Of a stretch of 64,000 nucleotides of DNA, positions 12,676-27,000 are shown one piece after another. The notes beneath the pieces were generated by a model that searched no databases, was not told the origin of the DNA, and saw only the letters and a program-made list of their open reading frames with translations. Location of the stretch: assembly GCF_964355755.1 (NCBI RefSeq), contig NC_092672.1, positions 7,750,001 through 7,814,000 of the forward strand, read 5' to 3'. The position numbers and the translations under genes are program-made. The DNA is from Antedon mediterranea (lineage: Eukaryota; Echinodermata; Crinoidea; Comatulida; Antedonidae). Position 1 is the stretch's first letter. Each line of letters begins with the position of its first letter.

Positions 12676-15039
12676 GATATTATGCCTGTCAAGAATATAC
12701 TAAAAGTATGCTAAAACTGTTTTAATATAATGTTTTAAAACATAGTAACAATGATTCTAATATTTGGCTTGCTGTCTTATCGCAGAAATTATATTTTAAT
12801 ATCTTAATATACAATATAATATATTAATATATATACTTTATGGATGATCCAATACGATTTTCTAAAGTATTACGTGCAAAGGCATGCTGGAAACAGTATG
12901 GTCAATAATGAATCGATTATGTTGTCGACACTGTGACGAGAATTGACTTAATAAACGATTCAAGTTGTAAACAATATCCTCTTAAACGACGAACTAACCA
13001 AGCAATATGCATCAAAATGGCGATTCACACTTATCCGTTAACTTGCTGTCAATTTCACACATGATCGCAGATTTTCATCTCCTACTTTCTATTTGTCTTG
13101 TTAAGTCAAGTGTGGCAATCGGAATTATTATATTATTGTCAAAATAATTTGACTTGGTGTTACGGTCTACCTTCCTGCTGCCACGAACGTACATAGAAAT
13201 CGAACTAACAATAATACCGTCAAAACGTTTAAACGCACACTAAAATAAATAGGTGTAATGATGATAATATTACTAATATGCTTGGGTCTATTACTTCAGT
13301 ACTTCCTCAATACATCTACTTCATAAACAAAATAACCATTTACTGAGACTATTACTGTAATACGCGCTCAAGGTGGCCGTTAGGATAATAATCATTGAAT
13401 ATATTATAATATATATACGGAATGATTATACACAAACCCACGTAATTCCACTCGTCACTGCTTATACAATATCACAGTGGTAGAAATTTCTACCTCACAT
13501 GCTTATAATATACTTAGGATACAATATTGTGTTTAATAGAGCTGAAATAATGAATGCAACTTTCAGTTCCAGATTTAACTGGGATCTCATGGAGATACAA
13601 TTTACTTGCCCTTAAAAGGGCTTACATATAATTTTGTTTCGTTTTAAATTTTCAGAGATTTCCAATACCAGCTGAGCATAATAATGATAAAATGGGCAAC
13701 ATGACGAATAAAATGCCTTTCAATTACCACAGTCTCCTTTTTATATGTCTTTTTTTTCTTTCACAAATGCATACGTATTGCAATACATTTACGTGACTTG
13801 GGTGTCCAGAATTATAAAACGATTATTATATACAAGTTCGAATGGCCTTCCAATATTGTTGTTGACATCAGCACTCGATCGTCTTTTTCAGGGGTATCAG
13901 TCAAATTCAAGAATACATACCCTTGTAAAATGTAATGAAGCTGATAAGATCAGTGAATTGATGCGTATCATTGGATTATTGCTTTAACTAAAATAGAAAT
14001 ACAGACAATATAATATACATCAATGAACGTAAATAATGGAAACAAGGCTTCTAAAGGCAGGGAACCGAGATGATTGCTGTGGACATTTTAAATCTTTTAG
14101 ACGCGCGCCGCACATATTTCACTCATGCAATGGTGGTATGAAGGGCAAGATGTCGCCGTTTCTTAATTTTCACGTTCTGAAAATTAACCGCACTACATTA
14201 GCTGGTGTTTTTATTTACCACATAAGCTATTGGTTTCTACATAGGCTGGAGGTTTACTACATTAACGGTGGCGGTTTTACTACACAGTTGTTTCGATATT
14301 AGCTGGAGTTTTCTACATTGTCAGTTGTAACACGCACCATAGGCCTACTATTTGTAGTTTATAACTTAAAAACGTCTTTTTGACGAAATTTGAATGATAA
14401 ATATAATATCCTACGACCTACACTGTTACTTTACCATTTAATTTATTTTGAGTGGTTAAATAATCTCCCATTTTTACAAAATGTATCAGGCCTTCACCAG
14501 CTTAATATTATACGTTCACATGATTTGCCCAACCGTTTGTGAACCTTGCGTATTTCCACCAATACAATGTCGATTGTTTCTCTACAATATTGCATAATGT
14601 GAAACTGAAAAGTATAAAGCATAGGCCTAGTCAAAAACACTAATCATAACATTTTCAATATATTACTGAATTATTATCCAAGGCTATGATCCTAATATTA
14701 GCTACAAAATACCATGGTAACCAGTCGATGATTTAATTTGATTAAATTTAATTAAGAAAAAATGAATCTACTAGCAACAAACTATCAGTATTCTAATGTC
14801 GATAAGAAAACAAGGAAATCCGGCAGTTCGCAACGATTAGTTCATTTTATATGTTACGTCATATAGTCTTGACAAAAACACAAGTAAAACGAAATTGCAT
14901 TTCAACTTTCTTTTACAATCTCGAACACGCCATTTGATATATCTGAGCTGGGTGTGTAAATTTAGACAAAATAAGAATTTGATATTAAATTAGACTAATG
15001 GTGTTTCCTGACAAATCGAAAATAGGCCTAGAATAATGT

Positions 15040-15340
15040 TTTTCAACAAAGTAGGGACACTTTCATAAGTGAAATGACACATTTCTCAATAAGAAAATCG
15101 TGAGAACAATACAATTTTTAACTTGGTTTTCTCCAAAGTAGGGACACATTACGCGTGTGAAAGATAATGTCAAAGAAAATCGTCATTTAGGCCTATTTTG
15201 TTATTTTTGTTTATTGTTCCAAAATATAAGGAACACACTATACGTGAATACATATCTGAACTTGGTTAGGTGAATGTTGAGGAAAACATTGTCAACTATG
15301 TTATTTGGACACATTACGCGTGAAAAGATGACACATGACA
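15040..15340 (+). repeat. Degenerate direct repeats
   Basis: A motif of the form GTAGGGACACATTACGCGTG followed by GAAAGATRATG recurs at about 15050, 15130 and 15303, with a weaker copy near 15228. Spacing is irregular (about 80 and 175 bases). Origin unknown; it could be part of a decayed transposon. Confidence 0.45.
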
Positions 15341-18300
15341 AAATAAATCCAGCAAAAACAAATTATATTGTAGCCTGGGTATTATTAAACTATATATTCG
15401 TTTCTGTTCTGATTAAAAATTAATATAAATACTCCTACAATATATTAATATTCATTTATCTGTCTGCATCAATCCTCAAAAGACGATTTGAGTTGCCCGA
15501 AACATGCTAAATTATTACGTTGACAGATTACACCTATAAACTAGTTTTTAGTCTATATTAATACATAAAATATATTTTACCTTCGTTTATGAACCCTCCT
15601 GTGTCACTAAATTGAATGCAGACTAAATTTGCAAGACACAGTTCCACATGAACATTCTCAGACAGAAAAACAATTGTGTCTATTCGTACTGGATTACTAG
15701 TAACTAATAGCGCAACAATTACACGTTCGGCATCTGGCTTCGAGAGAAAGTTGAAGCGTTTAACCCATGGGAAAATCCAACAATGACAAAAAAGGAAACT
15801 ATACCACTATGACACTCATATGTTGGGACCAATACTGTTAGATAGCTTCTTTCAAGTAGGACAGCACTAATGTATATGGTAAATTATGAACACAGTATGT
15901 TCGATTTAATCAGGAAGGAAGGAGAAATATATCGTTTGTATCTAAATGCTTAATTACTCTTGATGACGCATGCCAAGTACTATTTCTGTTCGAAAAGACC
16001 TGGGACTATATATACGGCAGTCGTGGATATTATCAAAATTAGTTAAACACTCCTGACACTGCGCGCAAAAACTTTAGAGATCTCAGTGGCAGGGACAGAC
16101 ATGATTTATGCACAGTGTGCCTATAGACATGCATATGCATTCGCCATTTCAGTGTAATAAATATGTAGGCCTACGGTAATTATCCAAATGAAATGGTTAT
16201 TGTTGCTAAGCAATAAAATACGTTTACTGTTACGCACCAGTTTATCCGTTGACTATCACACAACAATAACATCATAATTTTGCATAGTTATTCTTTCATA
16301 ATTTATTTCTATAATACTGTCATATATTAATAACTAATAAAAGTACAATGCACCGCTAGAGAATGCACCATCGTATTAATATTTTGAAATTTGTTTCATA
16401 TAAATTTGTTATTATACCTGTACTTATTAATTATCTGTTGGCCCAGTACTCAACGAGTGTTTAGTTCAAATATTAATGCATTGAAGATGAGGCTTGGGCC
16501 AACCAACAGGCAGAGTCATGTGTTTATTCTGCGGGAGATCATTGAACCCTTAGCACTTTATATCGTATGCTGGGGAATATTATTATTAGACCAGCCGTCC
16601 GTATGCTTATTAAACCGCAATTGTAGTTCAATATTATAATAATACAAAAAATAGCATTGAAATAGTCAATATTACAGTAATATAAAAAAGATTTTAAATT
16701 ATGACAATATGAATTACGTACAGTAGATACTGTGTAGTGTACAGAGCACCCTAGATTTGCCCTGTACAGTAGTAGTTATTGTCTTTGTAAGTAATGGTCT
16801 TTTTTATGTTAATCCTGAAGTCGGTGGTATGTTTTCGATGATGTTTGTCTATACGTTTGATAACGTCCAAAATATTTTCTTTTAACTAATTACAATCTAG
16901 AACCTAGTAGTATAGTATCATACGATTTTGAAATACAAAAATACTCTCACGAATAAAACGGCACTTTTAAATATGATATTGTTTTATACATTAAAAAAAT
17001 AATGGATAATAGATGTATCTATGAAAATAACATGACACATTCGGTTATTTTGAGTGAAATTGCGTAAGAATGTACCACGAGTACAAATCCGCGCAAATTT
17101 CGCTAAGGAACATTCGGACGGATTGCTCATTATTATAATATTAATAACAAAACTAATATCAAATATAGATCATTATGACGCCATCGGCTGATAAAAGGTG
17201 TGTTATGTTGTTGAGTATTATCAGAGTTAAGTAATAAGCTGAGTAAATCATGCAACCACCACACCATTGTATAATGTTCAATATAGCGGTTACCTACAAA
17301 CACAAGACAAGATAATGGAAACTTTATCGAGATGAATTAGTAATTTAGCAAACACTTAAAAGACAACACCGCCACATTCAACTGGTGATATCAATCACAT
17401 TCAACCTGAAGTCGTTTATGATTTGATTCTTTTACTTTAAATTTATGATTTACGATCAACAATCACTTGTGGCCTATTACATTAGGTTACCTACATTATC
17501 TGGATTAGGTATGCCATCAAATTAATTAATATTTTACCAAAAGTAGGGCACAACAATATTATAGCACGGAGGCAAGATGTCATTTGTAAAATATCGAGCT
17601 AGCTCCATATTGAAATCTGTATAGTCAAAAGTGTTTCATCTGTTCACAAACTAATGGCTTATTACATAATTGAAAAATATGGATAATGTGGGTGGGTTTC
17701 AAATTTTGATTCATTTCCACTATAAAATTAGCCTTGGTATTTCAGCGGGGATGAGGTGGTCAAGTTGTTTTTTTTTTAACTTGGGAGCGCTAACATATTA
17801 TATATAGTCTGTCAAACATATAGCAACATTTCATTTTAGCTGTCCTTAGCGGGGCCTCCATCTCCACCTAGTGCAGTATGCACGTGTGATGAAGCCTCAC
17901 CCAGGTAACCAATGATTCTTCTCGACTATGTCTAATCGTAAACAATCGATTATAAATTACAGTTGAACTTCTCCACTGGGACACCTCAATTCAGGGGACA
18001 TTTTCCCTTTGAACTTATGTCTTAACAGCGAATCCCTATTCAAATGTATCTAGTAAGAGGACACTTGATGATTCAGAAGGTGTCCCTTATAAGGATTCTA
18101 CCGTAGGCCTATTGATTTTGTGGTTCTTTTTTTTTTCAATTAAAAGAACAACTATCAGGAATATTAATTAATTCAAAATTTAAACATGAAGGAATTCCTC
18201 TATGATTGAAATCACTCACTGAACTATACAAATGACGTCATACTACTTACTTAATGTATATATATTATCTACTTACGTTTTTCATGATGGCACTACAAAT

Positions 18301-19091
18301 AGTATCAACAACGTCTTACAATAATGTGTATTGCATGTTCTATTGATTTTCTTTCGAGTCAAACTACATTAGCGTAGAACATGAATTAAACATTATCAAC
18401 GAAGATTAACAGTATTAGTAGCCGTTGACATTTAGATGCAACTGAGACCTTACTTGTCAAATAAAATACGTAGGTCTAATATATGCGAATACATTCATGA
18501 GGCTTTTATCGTATTGTATTATTAAAAAATGCCTACGTTGTTTTGTTATGAGTATTCTTTATACATTGGGGGGGGGGGGGAATCCTTGGGACTTAGAAAG
18601 TGACCCTTTAATTAGGGGTGAGGGTGTGTCTTGAACAGTGATTGGCTGCAATGTTAAATATTTTCACTCGTTTGTTTCACGGAAAAGTGTCTCCTTGATA
18701 AGGGTGGGCCGTGGATAGGGTGTACCAATAGAAAAGTTAATTGTTAATTGTAATTAAAGAGATCGTTATTTAATAGTATGCAGTATTACATATAGTGACT
18801 TTCCCACGACCACATATGGCATCCTGTTTGATTCTCACTATGCATTCTACTTATGATTGTTTCTCATAATTAATGTTCGTGATGAAATTGACAAGTAGGC
18901 TAGACCATATTTATACTAAGCTCTATATAAGATTTCCGAAAATCGCCGAAACATAGAATGATATAGAAAGTAGTTAATCGCTGATACCGACTATATTTAC
19001 GTTAATTGTATTAAGTATCCCCACTATACATAAGGTTTGGAGGGAATGAATATAAATTATAAGTTAATGTACTGAAGCGACAAAATTAACC

Positions 19092-19165
19092 ATCACGGGA
19101 TTTGAACCTGGAAATGGAATTCTACACTTGTGCACGTCAATCAGCTGAACTCAGCGATCGGAAGA
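19092..19165 (-). pseudogene. tRNA-like relic
   Basis: Read on the minus strand, an A-box-like segment (GAGTTCAGCTGATTGA) is followed about 40 bases later by a B-box-like segment (AGGTTCAAATCCC). The T-stem does not pair well, and acceptor and anticodon stems are not convincing. This fits an old tRNA-derived SINE head or tRNA pseudogene rather than a functional tRNA. Confidence 0.4.
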
Positions 19166-22100
19166 GTTTCGTGTTAGATTTTAGAGAAAAAAACAACATT
19201 AATTGATTTGGCAAATTTAGTTTACCTTGTCTTAAAAACCGTAGGCATTACGATATAGCAGTTAGACGACCTATCTTGGTTCTTTACGACTACTAGACTA
19301 CTACCTAGGAGTATCACTATGGATTTGCTACCGTACACACAATCCTATTAATTTATCAGTGTCGTAAATTAAACCATCATAGAAAATTAGACAATAGTAA
19401 AATTATAACCTACTGTTTGGCGAATGGATAAGCGGGTAGTATTCACTAGCTGTATAACTGCTGTAAAAACGAGCCGATACTTTCTCATTCAAGCTACACG
19501 ATAGCCCTGATTCACCGCAGTTCCCACCGTAAACCGTGTCTCAGCTGACTGGGTCTGTTTCAACTAACACAGACATTTCCACTAATAGTATACAAATAAC
19601 ACCGCTTGCTCAAGCAGAATAGCATTGTTTGTCAATAGGAACAAACGTACAAAAATGCGTGATTCATCCACTCACGTTCAACATAATTAAGTTCATTTCA
19701 TAGTGCTAGGCCCATGTGTCTGTACAAACGACGAGTCTTAATAATTCACAACCGTTCAAACTCGATTCTTAATTCACATTCCTGACGTGAGTAAAATCAT
19801 TCAGAAAACATAACGCTATACGTACGACCTTTACGTCATCAATCGTCTGCAAATTATCTGAAGGTAATAACACAAAAAGGCAGTCCTAACCGCAACAAAA
19901 CGCAGGTATTATATCAATGAAACCGCATAATACGTGGATATAGTACGGTACTGCCACAACAAAACAATTTTACTATTTTTATGTCAAATTGTATTTTATG
20001 CGTTGTAAATCATTTCAACAATAATTTATCATATGTGTTAAATAAACAGACGCACTGATATACTAACCGAACATTTTAAGTAAATATTGGCACTTTTCCA
20101 CAATGTGTTGATGCCAAGCAGATAGGCCTACTAATAATTATGTAAGCAAACCACGCATGAAATATTATGTTATATAAATATAGCCTGTAAATATAAGCAC
20201 ATATAATTATGTAGTATAAATAGGCCAACTAACTCTATATTGTTTTATTATCAAATTATAAGGTTGATTATCAACAATTAATTTTTTTAATTAAATGATT
20301 GGCTGTGCCATATTGAACAAACATGTCGCATGGATATCCTGCACTCTGCTATTACTATGCAAATATACATATAATATTTATTTACAATAAGGTTGGAGTC
20401 CTCGTGAGGTAAATCTATCGCTCATACTTACGCATACATTAAATTATCTATTAATATGTATCCGGCTTTTTGTGATGCTTAGTTGATCATAATACAAACT
20501 AGATTGATATTTACTTTAACAACGCCACCCTCTTGAGATCACAGCACGTCACACAGACAGACGAGCCTGATCCCTGGTGGTCTCATAACTATCTAGATTT
20601 TGCAGTGACGGGTCAAGGCTTTTGATAGGGGCACGGCCTACAATTTGTAAGACCAAGTGCTGAACTTAAGCTAACGTTCACGTTGTATTTTTCTAATGGG
20701 GGACGGTCTGCGTTCTCAACAAATATCATGGTTGAATTAAATATGGAAAAGCCTGAAGCCACCAGAGGTTAATTTTTAATTAAGATGACATATTGTTGCA
20801 CGCGTAGGCCTATATCTCGAGTACGGTGCACATTTTTATTAACACAAATTACTGTAGTAATTAAAATATGTCACAGCAGCATTATTGGATTAGGCATTCG
20901 GTGGTAAGCTATAAAGAAGAAGATAAATACGTAATGACACAGTTTACACGTTATACAGTTACCGTGTAAACGTAGCCAGTGCATTATTATACCGTCCCGT
21001 AATCTCAATACAACGAGTATAAAGTAAAAACATAAAGTTAAATGCCGTCGTATTTTATATACAATAGGCCTAAAGATGAACTATTGCATAACATTCGCCG
21101 ATCCAGTACCAGCAATGATCAATCAGTATCCAGCTTTGCTACGCATTTATACCGATGTACATGACGTCATCCATAACTCAATCATGCATAACCAAAAGTT
21201 ATAACTAGTGCCATCACAACACTATGAATTAGAAACTGATTATTCTTTGTTTCTACATACATACCAAGCATGACTAATCGACTCCTCCCTACTACTGAAG
21301 TATTCAAACAGAGTGTGTCTTGTTTGACATTTTGATAATTAAGGTAATTGATTCGATGATTCCTTCCTCGACACGAAGATTAATTGAATTATTATCTCCG
21401 ATTGAACAGAGTACAACAGCCATTGTTTGCTCAAAAAGGGTTTCACTTACACATGTGTACTACTACTACTCTGTTTCTCCATATAGTTACTTTAATGTTT
21501 GATTCAGATAGATATGTACAATATGCAATATAGACGACCGAATACGATATACAGGGTATCAACATAATTATAAAAATATCAACCGATTCTGTAACTGTCA
21601 CTAGACTTTATATGGAAGACTGTTGCCAGTTACCTATCTAACTGTAATATTTTTTTAATACACGATATCTGTGGCATGAGTTCATATCGACAGACAATGA
21701 ATAACGTTATATTCAAGATACTAAATGCACCGGGAACCAGAATAGCAGGTGTATCGTATTGTTATACCGCATGCAAGAAGAAGGAAGTCAATATGATGAT
21801 CCCACCCCTCCCCCCAGGGGGTAGGTGTTCCACATAGAGTCTAGTGACAGCTACAGAATCGGATGAAAATACAATATTGAGATTTATGTAAGTCGAGTTA
21901 TTATCAGGCGGAGGTTGGGAAGAGGAGTTCGGTTAAATAGATATCAACAATATAATAAACCATGAAAAACTCACTGAAGCCAACAAAAAATAAGGTCGTA
22001 ATGGTTTTTCTAAAGGAAGTTCTTATAATAATGCTACCATGACAACATCATAAATATAGAACATAATCAAATGCGGATGTGTGTATAATAATATTAAGCG

Positions 22101-24075
22101 AATTAATGGTAAACCTTGCCATAGGATGTGTACCTTTCTAAACGACCTTCTATTGTTAATCTATATTTTACAACTTGGGGGTGTTGTATAGGTAATAGGG
22201 TGCACATTAGAGTAAAGTCAAGCCAGCTATCTGCGCGAGTATTCGTAATGATTTTGATTACTCATGGTTACGGATGAAAGTAATGAATTTGACAACGAAG
22301 ACAATTATGCTATAAAATGTTAATGACTATCATGAATAGGTTACATAATACTAAAATAATTATAAATAGAAAACACAACGCGTTTAAGATCATTCAGGCA
22401 ACATTTTACAAAACAGTATTACTATCATATCCTTGAGTCATGTCTTATTTAACCGAATTTTTCAAACTCTACTCACAACTTCGCTAACCCCACACCTATC
22501 TCCACCCCTACCCCCTTACAAAAACGGACCTTCATTGCAAATGTGAATTAGTGCATGGAATTATACAGATTATAATGTGCAATAACTGAGACCATCATTA
22601 CTTCAGCCCTGCACCCAGCCAAATGGTACTACCCCTTATCAAAACAAATATGTCTGCCAAATTATTTGAATTTTAAGAGAATAGAAATCCGTAACATATG
22701 TCACATTACTAAACGAAAATAACCCTGCATTCAACATATTAAACTTTTAGATCGGAAACAGTAATGCAGAATTGCAAATTAAGTATTTCCTACCTTACGT
22801 TATGACCTTACGATGACTGTACCTTCAGCAATCACACATAGGCCTAGGCCTAATCCAACATGAATGTGCCATTTTAATGGGTCTCAGAAGGCTATTTCCT
22901 GCTGTTAGTTTCTTTTATTCCAATCCAAAATATTCAACTGTTTAAGAAGATCGATCGCTCAAACACAAGACAATTGCCAACAATCGTTAAACTCGTGACG
23001 TCACCGAATTGTCAATAGGTGTAAAGACAATTAGTATAATAGTATTGTTGTATTTAAGACTATATGGGAAGGTTCTTCTCCCCTTGGTCTCATTTAAATG
23101 TAAAGGTATTGTCAATGAAGTGAATAAACGGCGATGCGATCCGGTCTTGTTGTTGAATCTATTGTCACACGTTTTTCAGTTTACGTTTGATTTGTCTCTT
23201 TGTACTAATACCAATAATGTACTAAAACTAATACACAATCTATTCATTACACCTTTCTTAAAATTGTGTGAACCTAAAGGCTTTGTAGGTAATAGCTTGA
23301 TAAATGATACTTTGACACACGTTTTTATAGAACACTGTGTTTTCCCACGCATGGCTTGCCATGATATACCGTATTATACAAATTACACAGTTGCAAATTT
23401 TTATTTTTTTAATAGTTATAAAGAATAATAGTTGGTTTACAAAATACGTTGTAGAAATAAACATTTATTTACTTCTGCAGAGGATGTACTAAATAAAATA
23501 AATAATACATCATATTATAAAATAATTGTCTCCACATTTTTTCAAAATTAATAGGCCTATAAAAGATAATATTTGGTCACTATCATTACATGAAAATTAG
23601 ATACAAAAGATATTAAGATAATTAATATTTAATAATAATTATAATGTGCAAACTTTAATATTATATTGTATTGAAGAAAGCGAATCATATACTGTATAAA
23701 CAATAAATATATACACGTCTTCTACAGTACTTTTCATTCCTCCTAAACTACGGTTGTGCATGTATGAGGGCGCACATTGCTTCGGTGAAATTGATTTATA
23801 GACAAAATGTATACCGTTGATGGGGCATGTAAAACAAATATTTATCCGCTTATTAAACAAATCCACCCTATACGGTACTCTAGTTTACTGATTTTCTTTA
23901 AATATATTTTCAAATTCTTCCAATAAGATAAAAATATAGAGTGATGGTTGTCTGATCGCAGACAAATTTGTGACTGCATATAGCAGCAATTTGCTTAGGC
24001 TTGTATCATGTAGTTTTACTTTATGCCAATGGTTTTCATTATTCATGAGTGTTTACAATTCAACCATTCATTTCA

Positions 24076-24081
24076 TTTAAT
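24076..24081 (-). terminator. Candidate poly(A) signal ATTAAA
   Basis: ATTAAA on the minus strand about 16 bases beyond the stop codon of the coiled-coil gene. The short 3' untranslated region this implies is unusual but possible. Confidence 0.3.
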
Positions 24082-24096
24082 AACATTAGTATCATG

Positions 24097-27000
24097 TCAC
24101 GGCAACTTTGGCAACCCTTCTGATTCTTTCTTATGTCTTATTCTCTGATACTTAAGTTCTCGAACAAGATTTGTGTTCAAATTAAGTGGTGGTAATTTAC
24201 AAATATCAGACGATCGCCTTTGAGTTTCTCTCTTTTTTTTATCCTTTATTTTAGTTTCTGGTTTGCTCCTTTCAACAATGCTAGCACCAGAGTTTTTTAA
24301 ATGTAACTTTGTAAATGTTTCGAAACATTTCAATGTCTTTAGGGAATCCCGTGGCTCAATAATTCCTAACATAGTTGAACTTCGTCTTTTGTCGATGTCA
24401 TATTTGGTTTTTTCTTTTAAGTCCGTAAGTCTTTCTTCTGTTTCTTTCTCTCTTCGTTCTCTTTCATTAGTTTGAACCGGACAATACGACCCATTTTGTG
24501 TTTTTCCTTCGGGATTAGCTGATTGTTTTAAACGCGGGAAAACATTAGCTTTTGAATGTCGTTTGCCCTTGATTGTACTATTGCGCATGCGTAACCTTGA
24601 TTTTTTAATTTTCTGACTTTTAATGCTCTCAGTCATAATAACCTCATCGGAATCTTTGTATTTGTTTCTTTTACTTTTATTTGCTTCAATTTCTTTCGAT
24701 CGATCTGATTGATATAAAGTAGGAGTTAAGTTCTGGGACGATATTGCCTGCTGATTTGTATTTTCATGATTGTCAGTCGTGGAATCTGTAACATCATCAT
24801 CTTTACTAGATATGGGTGGCAGAAGGTTAAACTTTCCTGTTCGAAATTCTCCTGACGCCATATTGCAACGTAATTCTATATTCTTAAGTTCATCTATGAC
24901 ACGCTTTACTAAAATTTGTGAATTAGGTGCTTCCAAACGATCTTTTAAACATTGAAGTTCGTGCTCTTTTTGTCGAAGTCGATTATATTCCATCAGAAAA
25001 ACTGGTTCATTTGATCCGTCTCTTAAATGACGCTCAAATTCTGTCTCACTCCCATTCAATCGCCGTTTGGTTTTAGCAATATCCACCAAATTAAATTTTA
25101 AATCATTTTTAAACTTTAATAGCGCCCTCATTTGATGGAGTTCATTGCAGTCTATTTGTTTGTTCGTGTTTTGTAGACGGAAGTTTTCCAATTTATTAGT
25201 AAAATTGGCACGATCTCTATTTTTGTTGCTAACGTGGTGTAGGTGATCCAGTCGTTCTGTGTGGTTTAAATACGCACGATGCTTACGGTTTATACTGGGT
25301 ACTAGATCATCTTGTAATGTACTGGAAGACTGTGACGTCATTCTACAAGTGTAATTTTTCCTGAAAACAGGGCCTGCGGTATCTATGAAAAAATGGATAG
25401 TAAATAATTAAAATTAAAGCCAATACGTGATTATTACAATTCACATGTTTTTTATTTTGATAATATAATACCTGCTGTATAATATAACTTACCTACATGC
25501 TTTAAGATATTAGCTTGATTTCAATTATGATAATAAATGTTGTCAAGCTTTTAAAACGAATTTCTCTCATTAACTAAGTGATTTCAATTTTCTGGCAAAA
25601 TTACTGGCCGACATACACGTCACACAGTCAATTAAGTAGGCCTAAAATGGTCCGAGTCTTTCCTGGTCTAGTATCATCACTAAATTAGGTCTACTAATTA
25701 CTGTTAAATTATTATAACTGTTAAAGGTGTTTTAAATGTGGTTTATTACGACGAATAAACACCAGTGAAGTAAAGTTTGTTGTTATTTGTTTAATAACTT
25801 AAATGTTTTAGACTGTTATTGTACAGAATACAGAATACAGAATACAGAATACAGAAATGTATTGGTCCAAAAGGAAATTCGTTTCGTTAACAAGCTGTCA
25901 AACAATTAATTAAAAATATATAAAAAGTCATGAATACAAAAATACAAGATCTTATAAAAATACGAATAAACATCAAAAAGACAAAAATATAAAAAATATA
26001 TCGTAACATATAAAATATATAAAAAATTATATATATATATATATATATTAGCAGTCTAATGGTTAAGACATCTGCATATCAAGCAGGCGGTCCGAGTTCG
26101 AGTCTCGGTTGGGGCGACTTTTTCTCATTCTCACAGATTTCCTCATCATTATCGTTTCAAATTAATTAATACAATTTCAGTATATCACCGGGCGGTTTCG
26201 AATTAATTTTCATTGCCTAATGTGTTTATATATATTAGCAGTATTATATACGGATATACAGATTACATACAAATTACATATTCAATATAAAATATAACAA
26301 TATTGTAGCATAACAACCAAAACGTCCAGGCGGTCTCAGCATATTTCTTTTTAGAGAGGTACGGTATGTAGGTCTACTGGGCCTACCACAAACTTTAATT
26401 ACTGGTGTTTATTTCTAAAATAACAATCTAAACTTGGAAATATTTTGTAGGTTCTTACAAAATGTATAATATACAGATATCAGGTAGATATCAAAAGATA
26501 GGCTACAGCATTATATATTAAAATATTCAGTAAACAGTAAAATCTTCTATAATACAATCGTTTAAAGTATGCAAATGCACCATTACAATATAAATACCTT
26601 GATTTACTAAACAGTGACAGACTTTAACAATAGGATTACAGAGATATAACAAGTATTAACAAAAAGTGCTGTTAAAAGCTGAAGTGCTTCACTGATCATG
26701 GTTGCTATTATGAATGCCATAAGCCTGAAGTCCCTTCACGATCTGTATATTTTTGTCCTTCTGAGCCATTAATTCATTAACAAATCAGGCCTAGCATCGG
26801 TGTCTTTTTCAGGCATATCGGTTGATATAGAATTATATTTTGTTTTTATATTAGGTATACAGTATTTCAACAATAGATGAATTATCTTCTCCGTGTTTAA
26901 GTCACATTTTTTTAATGTACAACCTTTTTAAGTCAGTATAGGCCTATGAAAACGACATTTAGAATTCTGCTTAACAGCTCAGTGGAATCGGAACATTCTT

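Larger units (their letters stand above)
9690..24075. other. Long gene-free stretch, possible 5' intron or intergenic
   Basis: I see no exon set with consistent splice sites and phases in this 14 kb. It may include 5' untranslated exons of the TRIM gene, since a 3' splice site (CTTTGTCTTTCAG on the minus strand) lies about 10 bases upstream of its start codon. Content is AT-rich DNA with scattered TAGGCCTA octamers, a hairpin-like element (about 12402-12675), degenerate direct repeats (15040-15340), a G-homopolymer (about 18568-18580) and a tRNA-like relic (about 19092-19165). The open frame at 23009-23428 is discussed under rejected items. Confidence 0.5.

Noticed and set aside
17960-18745. 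DNA transposon with GGGACACC-type ends
   Set aside because: The left (about 17975) and right (about 18700) segments share only short GGACAC-like words; the similarity is too weak to call an element.
23009-23428. 139-codon open frame on the plus strand
   Set aside because: It opens with TTG, has no strong coding pattern or recognised motif, overlaps an open frame on the other strand, and no splice-linked neighbours were found. Probably chance in AT-rich DNA, though its length is notable.
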